Shown here: piece after piece, positions 1-6,662 of the stretch
How the letters are laid out: each line of letters begins with the position of its first letter
Position numbering within the stretch: position 1 is the stretch's first letter
Assembly: GCA_022837365.1 (NCBI GenBank)
Contig: JALHHV010000012.1
Coordinates: 1 to 13,914 of the forward strand
DNA: 13,914 nucleotides
From: Desulfovibrio sp.
GTDB lineage: Bacteria > Desulfobacterota > Desulfovibrionia > Desulfovibrionales > Desulfovibrionaceae
Reading direction: 5' to 3'
Notes under the pieces: model-generated
Databases searched by the model: none
Told to the model about the DNA's origin: nothing
The model's input: the letters and a program-made list of their open reading frames with translations, nothing else
Position numbers and translations under genes: made by a program

Positions 1-1384
1 CTACGGTTCGCGCTTCACCCTCGCCCTCGTCGAGCACAAGCTGCGCGAGCACGGCCTGGCCGACCGCGTGGAACTGGTGCCCGTCTCGCCGGACGCGCCC
101 CTGACGCTGGGCGACATGACCTTCCGTTTCCTGCCCGTGTGCCATTCCATCATCGAAGGGTACGCCCTGGCCGTGGAAACCCCGGCGGGCCGCGTGGTGC
201 ACACCGGCGACTTCAAGATCGACCCCAACCCCCTGTCCGGCCCCGGCACCGACCTTGCGCTGTTCCGCGACTTCGCCGGGGACCAGGGCGTGCGCCTGCT
301 GCTGTCCGACTCCACCAACATCGAGCGCGACGGCCATTCGCTGGGCGAGCGCGAGATCATGGACACCTTCCGCCAACTGTTCCAGGAAGCGGAAGGCCGC
401 ATCGTCATCACCCTGTTCTCCAGCCACATCCAGCGCATCCAGGAAGTGTTCGACCTGGCGCGCGAATTCGGGCGCAAGGTGGTGGTCAGCGGCCGCAGCC
501 TGATGAACAACATCGAAATCGCGCGCAACCTCGGCTTCCTGCGGGCCGAGGCGGGCATGATTCTCGACGCCGTGACCATGCCCCCCATGGCCGACCGCGA
601 CCTGGTGCTGCTGGTCACCGGCTCGCAGGGCGAACCGCTGTCGGCCCTGTCGCGCATCATCATGGGCGAGCACAAGCAGCTTTCCATCCACCGGGGCGAC
701 ACGGTGGTCATGTCCTCGCGCTTCATCCCCGGCAACGCGCGGGCCATCACCAAGCTCATCAACCAGCTGTACCGGCTGGGGGCGGAAGTCTACTACGACA
801 AGGTGCGCTCCATCCACGCGTCGGGCCACGCCCACCGCGACGAGTTGCGCGCCATGATCGAGGCGGTGCGGCCCCGCCACTTCGTGCCCGTGCACGGCGA
901 ATACCGCCACCTGGTCAAGCACTGCCGCCTGGCGCAGGAATGCGGCGTTGCGCCGGAGCGCACCATCATCCTCGAAAACGGCGACCCCATCACCCTCACC
1001 CCGGATGGCGTGCGCTTCGAAGAGCACGTGCCGGTGGAGTTCATCCTCGTGGACGGCAAGGGCGTGGGCGACGTGGGCCATTCCGTGCTCAAGGAACGGC
1101 ACATCCTTGGCGGCGAGGGCATGGTCATCGTGGTGCTGGTGGTGGACGACACGGGCTGGGAAGTGCTGCACGGCCCGGAAATGCTGTCCAAGGGCTTCGT
1201 GTTCGAGCAGCACTACAACCACGTGCTGGAAGACGCGAAGTGCATCGTGCTGGATATCTTCGAGAACATCCCGCCCGGCGAGACGGAACGGTTGCAGGAC
1301 CGCATCCGTTCGTCGCTGCGGCGGTTCTTCCGCAAGGTGCTGGAACGGGACCCCATCGTGGTGCCCGTGGTGACCACCATCTGA
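1..1384 (+). CDS. rnj: Ribonuclease J, 5' end outside the window
   Basis: RNase J is a metallo-beta-lactamase/beta-CASP nuclease with 5'-3' exonuclease and endonuclease activity in mRNA turnover and rRNA maturation. The frame is open from the first complete codon at base 2 (YGSRFTLALVEHKL...) to TGA at 1382-1384, about 460 residues; family members are about 550, so roughly 90 N-terminal residues, including the HxHxDH zinc motif, lie to the left. Visible landmarks are CHSI (about 140-151), the metal-ligand Asp region GDFKID (about 205-222), SDSTN (about 305-320), beta-CASP motifs TLFSSHIQRIQEV and VTGSQGEP, HASGHAHRDEL (about 815-845) and PVHGEYRHL (about 886-912). The usual C-terminal domain follows and ends in RDPIVVPVVTTI. 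A GTG at 68 lies inside the conserved catalytic domain and is not the true start. No terminator is seen before the next gene. Family assignment is firm; J1 and J2 cannot be separated here. Confidence 0.95.
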   Translation, partial: YGSRFTLALVEHKLREHGLADRVELVPVSPDAPLTLGDMTFRFLPVCHSIIEGYALAVETPAGRVVHTGDFKIDPNPLSGPGTDLALFRDFAGDQGVRLLLSDSTNIERDGHSLGEREIMDTFRQLFQEAEGRIVITLFSSHIQRIQEVFDLAREFGRKVVVSGRSLMNNIEIARNLGFLRAEAGMILDAVTMPPMADRDLVLLVTGSQGEPLSALSRIIMGEHKQLSIHRGDTVVMSSRFIPGNARAITKLINQLYRLGAEVYYDKVRSIHASGHAHRDELRAMIEAVRPRHFVPVHGEYRHLVKHCRLAQECGVAPERTIILENGDPITLTPDGVRFEEHVPVEFILVDGKGVGDVGHSVLKERHILGGEGMVIVVLVVDDTGWEVLHGPEMLSKGFVFEQHYNHVLEDAKCIVLDIFENIPPGETERLQDRIRSSLRRFFRKVLERDPIVVPVVTTI

Positions 1385-1422
1385 CCTTCCCCCGGCCGCC
1401 ATTGCCTGCCGGGCGACAGCCA

Positions 1423-1444
1423 TCGCGCGGGCCTCGCGCGGGCC
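1423..1444. repeat. Perfect tandem duplication of an 11-bp unit
   Basis: TCGCGCGGGCC occurs twice without a gap (1423-1433 and 1434-1444) in the 131-bp spacer between the RNase J stop and the FAH-family start. Flanking CTGCC (1406-1410) and GGCAG (1446-1450) could close a small stem around it. There is no T-tract, so it is not a convincing terminator. It may simply be slippage in GC-rich DNA. Confidence 0.6.
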
Positions 1445-1515
1445 GGGCAGACCCCAATTTCGGACAATGGCCATGCAACGCGGCGGGCGCCGGCCCGCCG
1501 GAGCGGAGCGGCGAC

Positions 1516-2298
1516 ATGCGCGTGGTACGGGTGCAATACAAGGGCAGCGTGTTCTTTGGCGCGTTGCAGGACGACGGCGTGGTGTGCCTGAACCACCAAC
1601 TGGGCCTGAAGGACCCCATCCCGCTGGCGGAACTTTCCATCCTGCCGGTGGTGGCCCCCTCCAAGATCGTCTGCGCGGGCATGAACTACCGTGACCACGC
1701 GGCGGAAATCGGCTTTCCCGTGCCGGATGAGCCGATATTCTTCCTGAAGGCGCCCACCGCCGTCATCGGCAGCGGCCAGCCCATCCTGGTGCCCCAGGGC
1801 GTGGGCCGGGTGGACTACGAGGGCGAACTGGCCCTGGTGGTGGGGCGGCAGTGCCGCAACATCACGCCCGATGCCGTGCCCGCGAACATCTTCGGCTACA
1901 CCTGCGCCAACGACGTCACCGCCCGCGACCAGCAACGGCGCGACGGCCTGTTCGGCCGCTGCAAGGGCTACGACACCTTCTGCCCCGTGGGCCCGTGGAT
2001 AGAGACCGACCTGCCCGACACCGCCAATCTGGCCGTGCGCACCCTGGTCAACGGCGAGGTGCGCCAGCAGGGCAACACCGCCGACATGCTGTTCACCCCG
2101 CACGAGATGGTCAGCGCCATCTCGCGGGTCATGACCCTGCTGCCCGGCGACCTGATCCTTACCGGCACCCCCGTGGGCGTGGGGCCCATCGTGCCCGGCG
2201 ACGAGGTGCGCGTGGAAATCGAGCAGGTGGGCCTGCTGATCAACCCCGTGCTGGCCGCGCCGGACGCGGACGAACACGCCGAGGTGCCGTTGCAGTAG
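1516..2298 (+). CDS. Fumarylacetoacetate hydrolase (FAH) family protein
   Basis: This 260-residue protein belongs to the FAH superfamily of Mg2+/Mn2+ enzymes, which act on 2-oxo or 1,3-dicarbonyl acids (acylpyruvases, oxaloacetate decarboxylases or tautomerases, 5-oxopent-3-ene-1,2,5-tricarboxylate decarboxylases). After a short N-terminal domain and the PSKIVCAGMNYRDHAAE entry motif, the catalytic fold carries the metal ligands E102 and E104 in DYEGELALVVGR (100-111) and D133 in GYTCANDVTARD (127-138). It also has K150 and D153 in KGYDTFCPVGPW and the glycine-rich TGTPVGVG near the end. All expected acidic ligands are present, so it should be active. The start is ATG 1516 with GGAG (1505-1508) 7 bases upstream. 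The frame is open further upstream, but only as a shadow of RNase J. The substrate cannot be told from sequence; the small single-domain form resembles acylpyruvase or oxaloacetate tautomerase types. It probably shares transcription with RNase J. Confidence 0.9.
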   Translation: MRVVRVQYKGSVFFGALQDDGVVCLNHQLGLKDPIPLAELSILPVVAPSKIVCAGMNYRDHAAEIGFPVPDEPIFFLKAPTAVIGSGQPILVPQGVGRVDYEGELALVVGRQCRNITPDAVPANIFGYTCANDVTARDQQRRDGLFGRCKGYDTFCPVGPWIETDLPDTANLAVRTLVNGEVRQQGNTADMLFTPHEMVSAISRVMTLLPGDLILTGTPVGVGPIVPGDEVRVEIEQVGLLINPVLAAPDADEHAEVPLQ

Positions 2299-2374
2299 GC
2301 GGGACCGCCCTGCCCGGCGCAGGCATCGCCCCGCCCGGCATCGCGCGGATTTTCGCCATCCGCTCTCCCGCCGC

Positions 2375-2403
2375 TTGCCATCCGCGCCGATCTGGCGTAT
2401 ACA
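2375..2403 (+). promoter_or_regulatory. Sigma70-type promoter for rpsB-tsf
   Basis: TTGCCA (2375-2380, 5 of 6 to TTGACA) and TATACA (2398-2403, 4 of 6 to TATAAT) are separated by exactly 17 bases, in a locally AT-richer stretch of a GC-rich spacer. Transcription would start near 2410, leaving a leader of about 114 nt before rpsB. This is the best promoter match found in the window. It is predicted from sequence only. Confidence 0.65.
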
Positions 2404-2468
2404 TTTCTGCCTTTTACACCAAGCACACTCCGGTTTCGGCCTGGGGTGCCCGCCACGCCACGAGCGGC

Positions 2469-2510
2469 GCGGGTTGAAGGGCCATGGCCGGTGTGGAAGA
2501 AAAAACCCGC
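2469..2510 (+). promoter_or_regulatory. Inverted repeat in the rpsB leader, abutting the ribosome binding site
   Basis: GCGGGTT (2469-2475) and AACCCGC (2504-2510) are perfect complements around a 28-nt loop that contains the palindrome GGCCATGGCC (2480-2489). The 3' arm ends one base before the Shine-Dalgarno sequence AAGGAG (2511-2516). An ACTCC at 2427-2431 could alternatively pair with GGAGT (2513-2517) and hide the ribosome binding site. In several bacterial groups S2 represses its own rpsB-tsf mRNA through a leader structure. A similar role here is inference. Confidence 0.4.
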
Positions 2511-2523
2511 AAGGAGTTCTGAA

Positions 2524-3336
2524 ATGGCTTATGTTTCCATGAAGCAGATGCTGGAAACCGGCGTGCACTTCGGTCACCAGACCCGCCGCTGGAACCCCAA
2601 GATGCGCCCCTTCATCTTCGGCGCCCGCAACGGCATCCACATCATCGACCTGCAGCAGACCGTGAAGCTGTTCCGCACCGCCCATGACAAGGTGGTGGAC
2701 ACCGTGGTCAACGGCGGCAAGGTGGTGTTCATCGGCACCAAGCGCCAGGCCCAGGAGGCCGTGGCCGTGGAAGCCGGACGCGCCGGGCAGTTCTACGTGA
2801 CCAACCGCTGGATGGGCGGCACGCTGACCAACTTCACCACCATCCAGAAGAGCATCGACCGTCTGAAGAAGCTGGAAGCCATGTTCGCCGACGGCACCGT
2901 CAACAAGTACCAGAAGAAGGAAATCCTGCGCATGCAGCGCGAGATGGACAAGCTGCTGGCCACCCTTGGCGGCATCAAGGAAATGGACCGCCTGCCCCAG
3001 CTCGCCTTCATCGTGGACCCGCACCGCGAAGACATCGCCGTGAAGGAGTGCCGCAAGCTCGGCATCCCCATCGTGGCGGTCACCGATACCAACTGCGATC
3101 CCGACCTGATCGACTTCGTCATTCCCGGCAACGATGACGCCATCCGCGCCATCAAGCTCTTCGTGGCCGCCATCGCCGACGCCTGCATGGAAGGCGACGC
3201 CATGCGCAAGGAACGCAAGGGCAAGGACGCCGAGGAAGAACTGAAGAAGGCCGCCGCGCCCAAGGCCGCGCCCGCCCCCGAAGCCGCGCCCGAAGCCGTC
3301 GCTGACGCCCCCGCCGCCGAAGCCGCCGCCGAGTAA
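2524..3336 (+). CDS. rpsB: Small ribosomal subunit protein uS2 (S2)
   Basis: S2 binds 16S rRNA late in 30S assembly and is needed for bS1 attachment. The 270-residue product starts [20 protein letters not shown], the canonical S2 N terminus, and holds the expected [25 protein letters not shown] and [15 protein letters not shown] motifs, plus [25 protein letters not shown] split across the core. After about residue 235 comes an Ala/Pro/Glu-rich low-complexity tail ([18 protein letters not shown]...) that adds about 30 residues and is probably disordered. ATG 2524 is chosen because AAGGAG (2511-2516) sits 7 bases upstream and the family begins here; an in-frame GTG at 2446 is rejected. It forms the usual rpsB-tsf unit with tsf 34 bases downstream, driven by the promoter at 2375-2403 and ended by the terminator at 4056-4082. 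Confidence 0.98.
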   Translation: MAYVSMKQMLETGVHFGHQTRRWNPKMRPFIFGARNGIHIIDLQQTVKLFRTAHDKVVDTVVNGGKVVFIGTKRQAQEAVAVEAGRAGQFYVTNRWMGGTLTNFTTIQKSIDRLKKLEAMFADGTVNKYQKKEILRMQREMDKLLATLGGIKEMDRLPQLAFIVDPHREDIAVKECRKLGIPIVAVTDTNCDPDLIDFVIPGNDDAIRAIKLFVAAIADACMEGDAMRKERKGKDAEEELKKAAAPKAAPAPEAAPEAVADAPAAEAAAE

Positions 3337-3370
3337 CCAGACCTCCACGACATCTCAGGGAGACCGCACA

Positions 3371-3973
3371 ATGGCAATTACCGCCCAGATGGTTAAGGAA
3401 CTGCGCGAAAAGACCGGCGCCGGCATGATGGACTGCAAGAAGGCCCTGGAAGAAAACGGCGGCAGCCTCGAAAAGGCCGTGGACTGGCTGCGCCAGAAGG
3501 GTCTGTCCAAGGCCGCCAAGAAGGCCGGACGCGCCACCTCCGAAGGCGTCATCGGCAGCTACATCCACTCCAACGGCAAGATCGCCGTCATCGTGGAAGT
3601 GAAGTGCGAGACCGACTTCGTGGCCCGCAACGAAAAATTCCAGGAATTCGCCAAGAACGTGGCCATGCAGATCGCGGCCACCAACCCCGCCGCCGTGGAC
3701 GCCGAGTCCGTGGCTCCCGCCATCATCGAGCGCGAGCGTGAAGTCTACCGCCAGAAGGCGCGCGAGGAAGGCAAGCCCGAGAACATCATCGAGAAGATCG
3801 TTGAAGGCGGCATCAAGAAGTTCTACAAGGAGGTCTGCCTCCTGGAACAGCCGTACATCCGCGACGACAAGATGACCATCCGCGACCTGCTGAACGACGT
3901 CATCGCCACCCTGGGCGAAAACGTCACCGTCGGCCGCTTCGTCCGCATGCAGCTGGGCGCGGAAGAAGCCTAA
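3371..3973 (+). CDS. tsf: Elongation factor Ts
   Basis: EF-Ts is the guanine nucleotide exchange factor that regenerates EF-Tu-GTP. The 200-residue protein has the N-terminal UBA-like domain (LREKTGAGMMDCKKAL, about 11-26) and the core signature TDFVARNEKF (81-90), in which the Asp and Phe (D82, F83) are the residues that disrupt the EF-Tu Mg2+ site in characterised homologues. It ends after the short helical region with TVGRFVRMQLGAEEA. At 200 residues it is the compact form, like that of Thermus, not the 283-residue E. coli form. The start ATG 3371 is preceded by AGGGAG (3357-3362). It is the second and last gene of the rpsB-tsf unit. Confidence 0.98.
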   Translation: MAITAQMVKELREKTGAGMMDCKKALEENGGSLEKAVDWLRQKGLSKAAKKAGRATSEGVIGSYIHSNGKIAVIVEVKCETDFVARNEKFQEFAKNVAMQIAATNPAAVDAESVAPAIIEREREVYRQKAREEGKPENIIEKIVEGGIKKFYKEVCLLEQPYIRDDKMTIRDLLNDVIATLGENVTVGRFVRMQLGAEEA

Positions 3974-3990
3974 CCGCGGGACGGAAGCCG

Positions 3991-4029
3991 CCATGCCGCA
4001 CGGACGCCACCGCGCCGCAACCGGCATGG
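3991..4029. repeat. 8-bp inverted repeat between tsf and its terminator
   Basis: CCATGCCG (3991-3998) and CGGCATGG (4022-4029) are perfect complements separated by 23 bases, between the tsf stop and the terminator hairpin. In the transcript they could form an extra 3' stem before the terminator, perhaps stabilising the 3' end or acting as a processing site. Function is not shown. Confidence 0.45.
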
Positions 4030-4055
4030 AGCAGACCGTGCATGCATCATGAGTG

Positions 4056-4082
4056 AAAGGGGGGTCGAAAGACCCCCTTTTT
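4056..4082 (+). terminator. Rho-independent terminator of rpsB-tsf
   Basis: GGGGGTC (4060-4066) pairs perfectly with GACCCCC (4071-4077) around a GAAA tetraloop (4067-4070). The stem extends through G4059-T4078 and three A-T pairs, followed by a T-run (4078-4082). The long GC stem, GNRA loop and T-tract make this a textbook intrinsic terminator 82 bases after the tsf stop. Confidence 0.92.
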
Positions 4083-4314
4083 CGCGGGCTGCGACTTAGG
4101 GTATGTTTGGGGGGTATGCTCCCCTGCGGCAGCCGCGCGGGCGGCACCACGAACGTCCCGCCGCCTGCCGCGCCCTCTGGCGGCCCCGCCGCCGCGCAAG
4201 CCCCCACGGGACGGGGTTTCGTCCCTCCCCGGCGCGCCCCGCGCGCCCCACGCAACCGGCCCCGCGCGCGAACGGCCCACCGCCCCGCCGCCCGGCCCCG
4301 GAGAAAGAACACCC
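4083..4314. other. Non-coding GC-rich spacer upstream of the aminotransferase
   Basis: The spacer follows the terminator and contains no gene I can support. It begins with a G-run region (4098-4124) holding two GGGTATG copies and a small GGGG/CCCC stem (4111-4114 with 4121-4124). The rest is nearly pure G+C and Pro/Ala/Arg-coding in any frame. TATGTT (4102-4107) and TATGCT (4115-4120) are possible -10 hexamers, but no good -35 hexamer is correctly spaced. The promoter for the downstream gene must be here or rely on read-through, but I cannot place it. Confidence 0.6.
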
Positions 4315-5472
4315 ATGCGCGACACCTTCCTCGTCTTCGGCCAGCCGCTCATCGAACAGGCGGAAATGGACGAAGTGCTCGACAGCATGAAGCGGGCGTG
4401 GATAGGCACCGGCCCCAAGGTGCACCAGTTCGAAAAGGATTTCGCCGCCTACAAGGGCATGCCCTACGCCGCCGCCGTCAACTCGTGCACGGCCGCGCTC
4501 CAGCTTTCCTGCCTTGCCCTCGACCTTGAGCGGGGCGACGAGGTGATCACCACGGCCATGACCTTCTGCGCCTCGGTGAACGCCATCATCCACTCCGGCG
4601 CCACCCCGGTGCTGGCCGACGTGGACCCGGCGACCCAGAACATCGACCCGGCCGACATCGAGCGCCGCATCACCCCGCGCACCAAGGCCCTGCTGGTGGT
4701 GCACTTCGCCGGGCGCGCCTGCGACATGGACCCCATCATGGACATCGCGCGGCGGCACAATCTTTCCGTCATCGAAGACTGCGCCCACGCCATCGAAACC
4801 ACCTACAAGGGCAGGCAGGCGGGGGACATCGGCGACATCGGCTGCTTCAGCTTCTACGCCACCAAGAACGTGGTCACCGGCGAGGGCGGCATGATCCTCT
4901 CGCGCGACAAGGCCAAGATCGACCGCATGAAGATCATGGGCCTGCACGGCATGAGCGCCGACGCCTGGGCCCGCTTCTCCGATTCGGGCTACAAGCATTA
5001 CTATGTCGTGGACCACGGCTTCAAATACAACATGATGGACATGCAAGCCGCCCTCGGCATTCACCAGCTGAAGCGGGTGGAAGACTACTGGAAGCGCCGC
5101 GAGGCCGTGTGGCAACGCTACATGCACGCCTTCGCCGACCTGCCCGTGGGCCTGCCCGCCGCGCCGGAGCCGGACACCCGCCACGCCTACCACCTGTTCG
5201 CCATCCGGGTGAACGAGGCGCGCTGCGGCGTCTCGCGCGACGCCATGCTGCCCATGATGACCGCCCGCAAGATCGGCGTGGGGGTGCACTACCTAGCCAT
5301 TCCGGAACACCCCTACTACCGGAAGAACTACGGCTGGAACCCGGACGACTACCCCAACGCCGTGGCCTACGGCCGCGAAACCATCTCCCTGCCCATCTCG
5401 CCCAAGCTGAGCGAACAGGACGTGGACGACGTGATCGAGGCCGTGCGCGACATCGTCACCGGCAAGGGGTAA
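4315..5472 (+). CDS. DegT/DnrJ/EryC1/StrS-family PLP-dependent sugar aminotransferase
   Basis: Members transfer an amino group, usually from glutamate, onto keto sugars bound to nucleotides, making amino sugars for LPS, capsule, glycoprotein glycans or antibiotics. The 385-residue length is typical. After WIGTGPKVHQFEKDFAAYKG come NSCTAALQLS (cofactor phosphate region) and EDCAHAIE with D155 (pyridine-nitrogen contact) and H158. The Schiff-base lysine is K184 in SFYATKNVVTGEGGM. The C-terminal domain has the family's HYLAIPEHPYYR and ISLPISPKLSEQDV motifs. All key residues are present. ATG 4315 has GGAG (4300-4303) 11 bases upstream. The gene stands between the tsf terminator and a structured spacer, followed by a glycosyltransferase, so a cell-surface polysaccharide role is likely. 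Which nucleotide sugar it uses cannot be told; ArnB-, WecE- and PglE-like roles are all possible. Confidence 0.93.
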   Translation: MRDTFLVFGQPLIEQAEMDEVLDSMKRAWIGTGPKVHQFEKDFAAYKGMPYAAAVNSCTAALQLSCLALDLERGDEVITTAMTFCASVNAIIHSGATPVLADVDPATQNIDPADIERRITPRTKALLVVHFAGRACDMDPIMDIARRHNLSVIEDCAHAIETTYKGRQAGDIGDIGCFSFYATKNVVTGEGGMILSRDKAKIDRMKIMGLHGMSADAWARFSDSGYKHYYVVDHGFKYNMMDMQAALGIHQLKRVEDYWKRREAVWQRYMHAFADLPVGLPAAPEPDTRHAYHLFAIRVNEARCGVSRDAMLPMMTARKIGVGVHYLAIPEHPYYRKNYGWNPDDYPNAVAYGRETISLPISPKLSEQDVDDVIEAVRDIVTGKG

Positions 5473-5473
5473 C

Positions 5474-5493
5474 GCTGACGGTCAGCTGTTTTT
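5474..5493 (+). terminator. Candidate short intrinsic terminator after the aminotransferase
   Basis: GCTGA (5474-5478) and TCAGC (5482-5486) pair around a 3-nt loop, starting two bases after the stop codon, and are followed by TG and a run of five T (5489-5493). The stem is short for an intrinsic terminator, but its position and the T-run fit. Confidence 0.45.
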
Positions 5494-5508
5494 GTCAGCC
5501 TCCGGCGG

Positions 5509-5529
5509 GCAGAGGGCAAAGCCCCCTGC
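5509..5529. repeat. Hairpin with REP-like flanks
   Basis: GCAG-A-GGGC (5509-5517) pairs with GCCC-C-CTGC (5521-5529) around AAA, with one A-C mismatch. It is embedded in CCTCCGGCGGGC...CACCCCC (5500-5536). The layout resembles repetitive extragenic palindromes common in high-GC proteobacteria. Membership of a repeat family is inference. Confidence 0.45.
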
Positions 5530-5562
5530 ACCCCCGAGTTTAAATTCTCCGTCTTTCTTGCC

Positions 5563-5579
5563 TTCCCGCTGTACGGGAA
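5563..5579. repeat. Small perfect hairpin
   Basis: TTCCCG (5563-5568) pairs with CGGGAA (5574-5579) around a CTGTA loop, in the AT-richest part of the spacer. There is no T-tract downstream that would make it a convincing terminator. Confidence 0.45.
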
Positions 5580-5599
5580 ATTGCCTTTCTTCCTTATAC

Positions 5600-5623
5600 C
5601 CCGCAGCGGTCTTCCGCTGCGGG
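5600..5623. repeat. Perfect 10-bp hairpin with TCTT loop
   Basis: CCCGCAGCGG (5600-5609) pairs perfectly with CCGCTGCGGG (5614-5623) around the tetraloop TCTT. Neither side has a T-run, so it is not a standard intrinsic terminator. The same TCTT loop occurs at the tip of the larger inverted repeat 35 bases downstream. Confidence 0.65.
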
Positions 5624-5657
5624 TGGCTGGTGCGGACACGATGCAAGGAATTACGAG

Positions 5658-5756
5658 TTTTGCCCGCCGGACAAGGCGGATCGGCGTTTTTTGAGCGCAG
5701 CGTACTCTTGTACGTGAGCATCAAAAACGCCGAGCCAACGCCGTCCGGCGGCAAAA
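5658..5756. repeat. Imperfect 99-base inverted repeat
   Basis: The two arms start TTTTGCC (5658-5664) and end GGCAAAA (5750-5756). Inward paired blocks are GCCGGAC (5666-5672) with GTCCGGC (5743-5749), GGCG (5675-5678) with CGCC (5739-5742), TCGGCG plus Ts (5681-5691) with As plus CGCCGA (5723-5733), TGAGC (5692-5696) with GCATCA (5718-5723), and CGTAC (5701-5705) with GTACG (5710-5714) around a TCTT loop. Read toward the loop on either strand, each arm contains CGCCG...CGGCG followed at once by five or six T, like two convergent intrinsic terminators. It may be a repeated intergenic element, a bidirectional terminator or a structured RNA; sequence alone does not decide. Confidence 0.75.
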
Positions 5757-5861
5757 GACGGATTCTGCGGGCAGCGTGACCGCTCGCCCCTGACCACGCA
5801 ATCACCAACTCGCCCCCTCTTCCTCCCCCCAACCTCAACCCCGCCGCCACGGCAGGTCCGC
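5757..5861. other. Pyrimidine-rich leader before the glycosyltransferase
   Basis: This is the last 105 bases of the 389-base non-coding spacer 5473-5861. It is C/T-rich on the + strand (especially 5805-5845) and shows no gene, no convincing promoter and only a weak purine stretch (GGCAGG, 5851-5856) ahead of the next start codon. Confidence 0.5.
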
Positions 5862-6662
5862 ATGCCCCCCGCCATCACCGGCCTCGTGCTCACCTACAAC
5901 GGCGAACGCCTGCTCGACAGGTGCCTGGCCTCGCTGTCCTTCTGCGACAAGGTCCTGGTGGTCGATTCCTTCAGCACCGACCGCACCGTGGACATGGCCC
6001 GCGCGGCCGGGGCAGAGGTCATCCAGCGCGCATGGGAAGGCCCCGGCCCGCAGTTCCGCCACGCCCTGTCCGTCATCGACACCGAATGGGTGTTCAGCCT
6101 GGACCAGGACGAAATCTGCACCGAAGAACTGCGTGAAAGCGTGCTGGCCGCCGTGCGGGCGCAGGTGCGCGGGGGCGACGGCAGCCACGGGGCTCACGCA
6201 CGCCGGGCCGGGTACTGGGTGCCCCGCCGCTCGTGGTACTTCGACCGATTCATGAAGCACAGCGGCTGGTACCCGGACTACCTGCTGCGCCTGTTCCGGC
6301 CCGAAAAGATGGACGTGCACGTCTCGGGCGCGCACTACTCGTTCCACCCCAAGGGCGAAACCGGCCGCCTGCGCGGCGACATCCTGCACTACCCGTACGA
6401 CAGCTTCCGCCAGCACCTGGACAAGATCAACTCCTACGCCCAGCAGGGCGCGGACGACCTGCGCGCCAAGGACCGCCAGGGCGGCGTGGCCGTGGCCACG
6501 GCGCACGGCCTGGCCCGGTTCCTGAAACTGTACGTGGTCAAGCTGGGCTTTCTGGACGGGCGGGCGGGCTACATCAACGCGGCGCACGGGGCGTTCTACG
6601 CCTTCCTGAAGTACATCCGGGTCCGCGAGGGTGACTGGGGCGCGCCCTTCGACCACCACTAG
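5862..6662 (+). CDS. Family 2 glycosyltransferase, LPS-core (WaaE/KdtX-like) type
   Basis: The 266-residue GT-A enzyme should transfer a sugar from a nucleotide donor in the cytoplasm. The nucleotide-binding half shows ITGLVLTYNGERLLDRCL, VLVVDSFSTDRTVDMA with D35, then FSLDQDE (about 79-84), the DxD motif D81-Q-D83 that binds metal and donor. This arrangement, with GWYPDYLLRLFRPEK in the middle and a C-terminal FLKLYVVKLGFLDGRAGYINAAHGAFYAFLKY region, is that of WaaE/KdtX-like beta-1,4-glucosyltransferases of the inner LPS core. No strong transmembrane segment is seen. ATG 5862 is the only start that keeps the strand-helix entry; GGCAGG (5851-5856) is a weak ribosome binding site. The TAG stop (6660-6662) lies exactly at the left end of the inserted element at 6662-6806. 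The real acceptor and sugar are unknown. With the upstream aminotransferase it suggests surface glycan synthesis. Confidence 0.88.
   Translation: MPPAITGLVLTYNGERLLDRCLASLSFCDKVLVVDSFSTDRTVDMARAAGAEVIQRAWEGPGPQFRHALSVIDTEWVFSLDQDEICTEELRESVLAAVRAQVRGGDGSHGAHARRAGYWVPRRSWYFDRFMKHSGWYPDYLLRLFRPEKMDVHVSGAHYSFHPKGETGRLRGDILHYPYDSFRQHLDKINSYAQQGADDLRAKDRQGGVAVATAHGLARFLKLYVVKLGFLDGRAGYINAAHGAFYAFLKYIRVREGDWGAPFDHH

Noticed and set aside
139..1515. Upstream open extension of the FAH-family gene, suggesting a 719-residue fusion
   Set aside because: The extension runs out of frame through RNase J and is Arg/Pro/His-rich. A good ribosome binding site and a family-typical N terminus mark ATG 1516 as the start.
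2446..2523. Longer rpsB starting at GTG 2446
   Set aside because: S2 proteins begin at [10 protein letters not shown], and AAGGAG is ideally placed for ATG 2524.
1213..3348. A 711-codon open frame on the minus strand across RNase J, the FAH gene and rpsB
   Set aside because: It is antisense to three well-recognised genes, His/Gly/Ala-rich as expected of a GC-rich shadow frame, and matches no family.
4053..4529. Open frames across the tsf terminator and aminotransferase leader
   Set aside because: They span an intrinsic terminator, consist of Pro/Ala/Arg-rich sequence, and continue out of frame into the aminotransferase.
5494..5756. CRISPR array or retron
   Set aside because: The hairpins differ from one another and are not regularly spaced direct repeats. 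No reverse transcriptase or cas gene is present.
5492..5779. A 95-codon frame in the hairpin-rich spacer, and minus-strand frames there
   Set aside because: They are made of the inverted repeats themselves, have no ribosome binding site and show no protein-like pattern.
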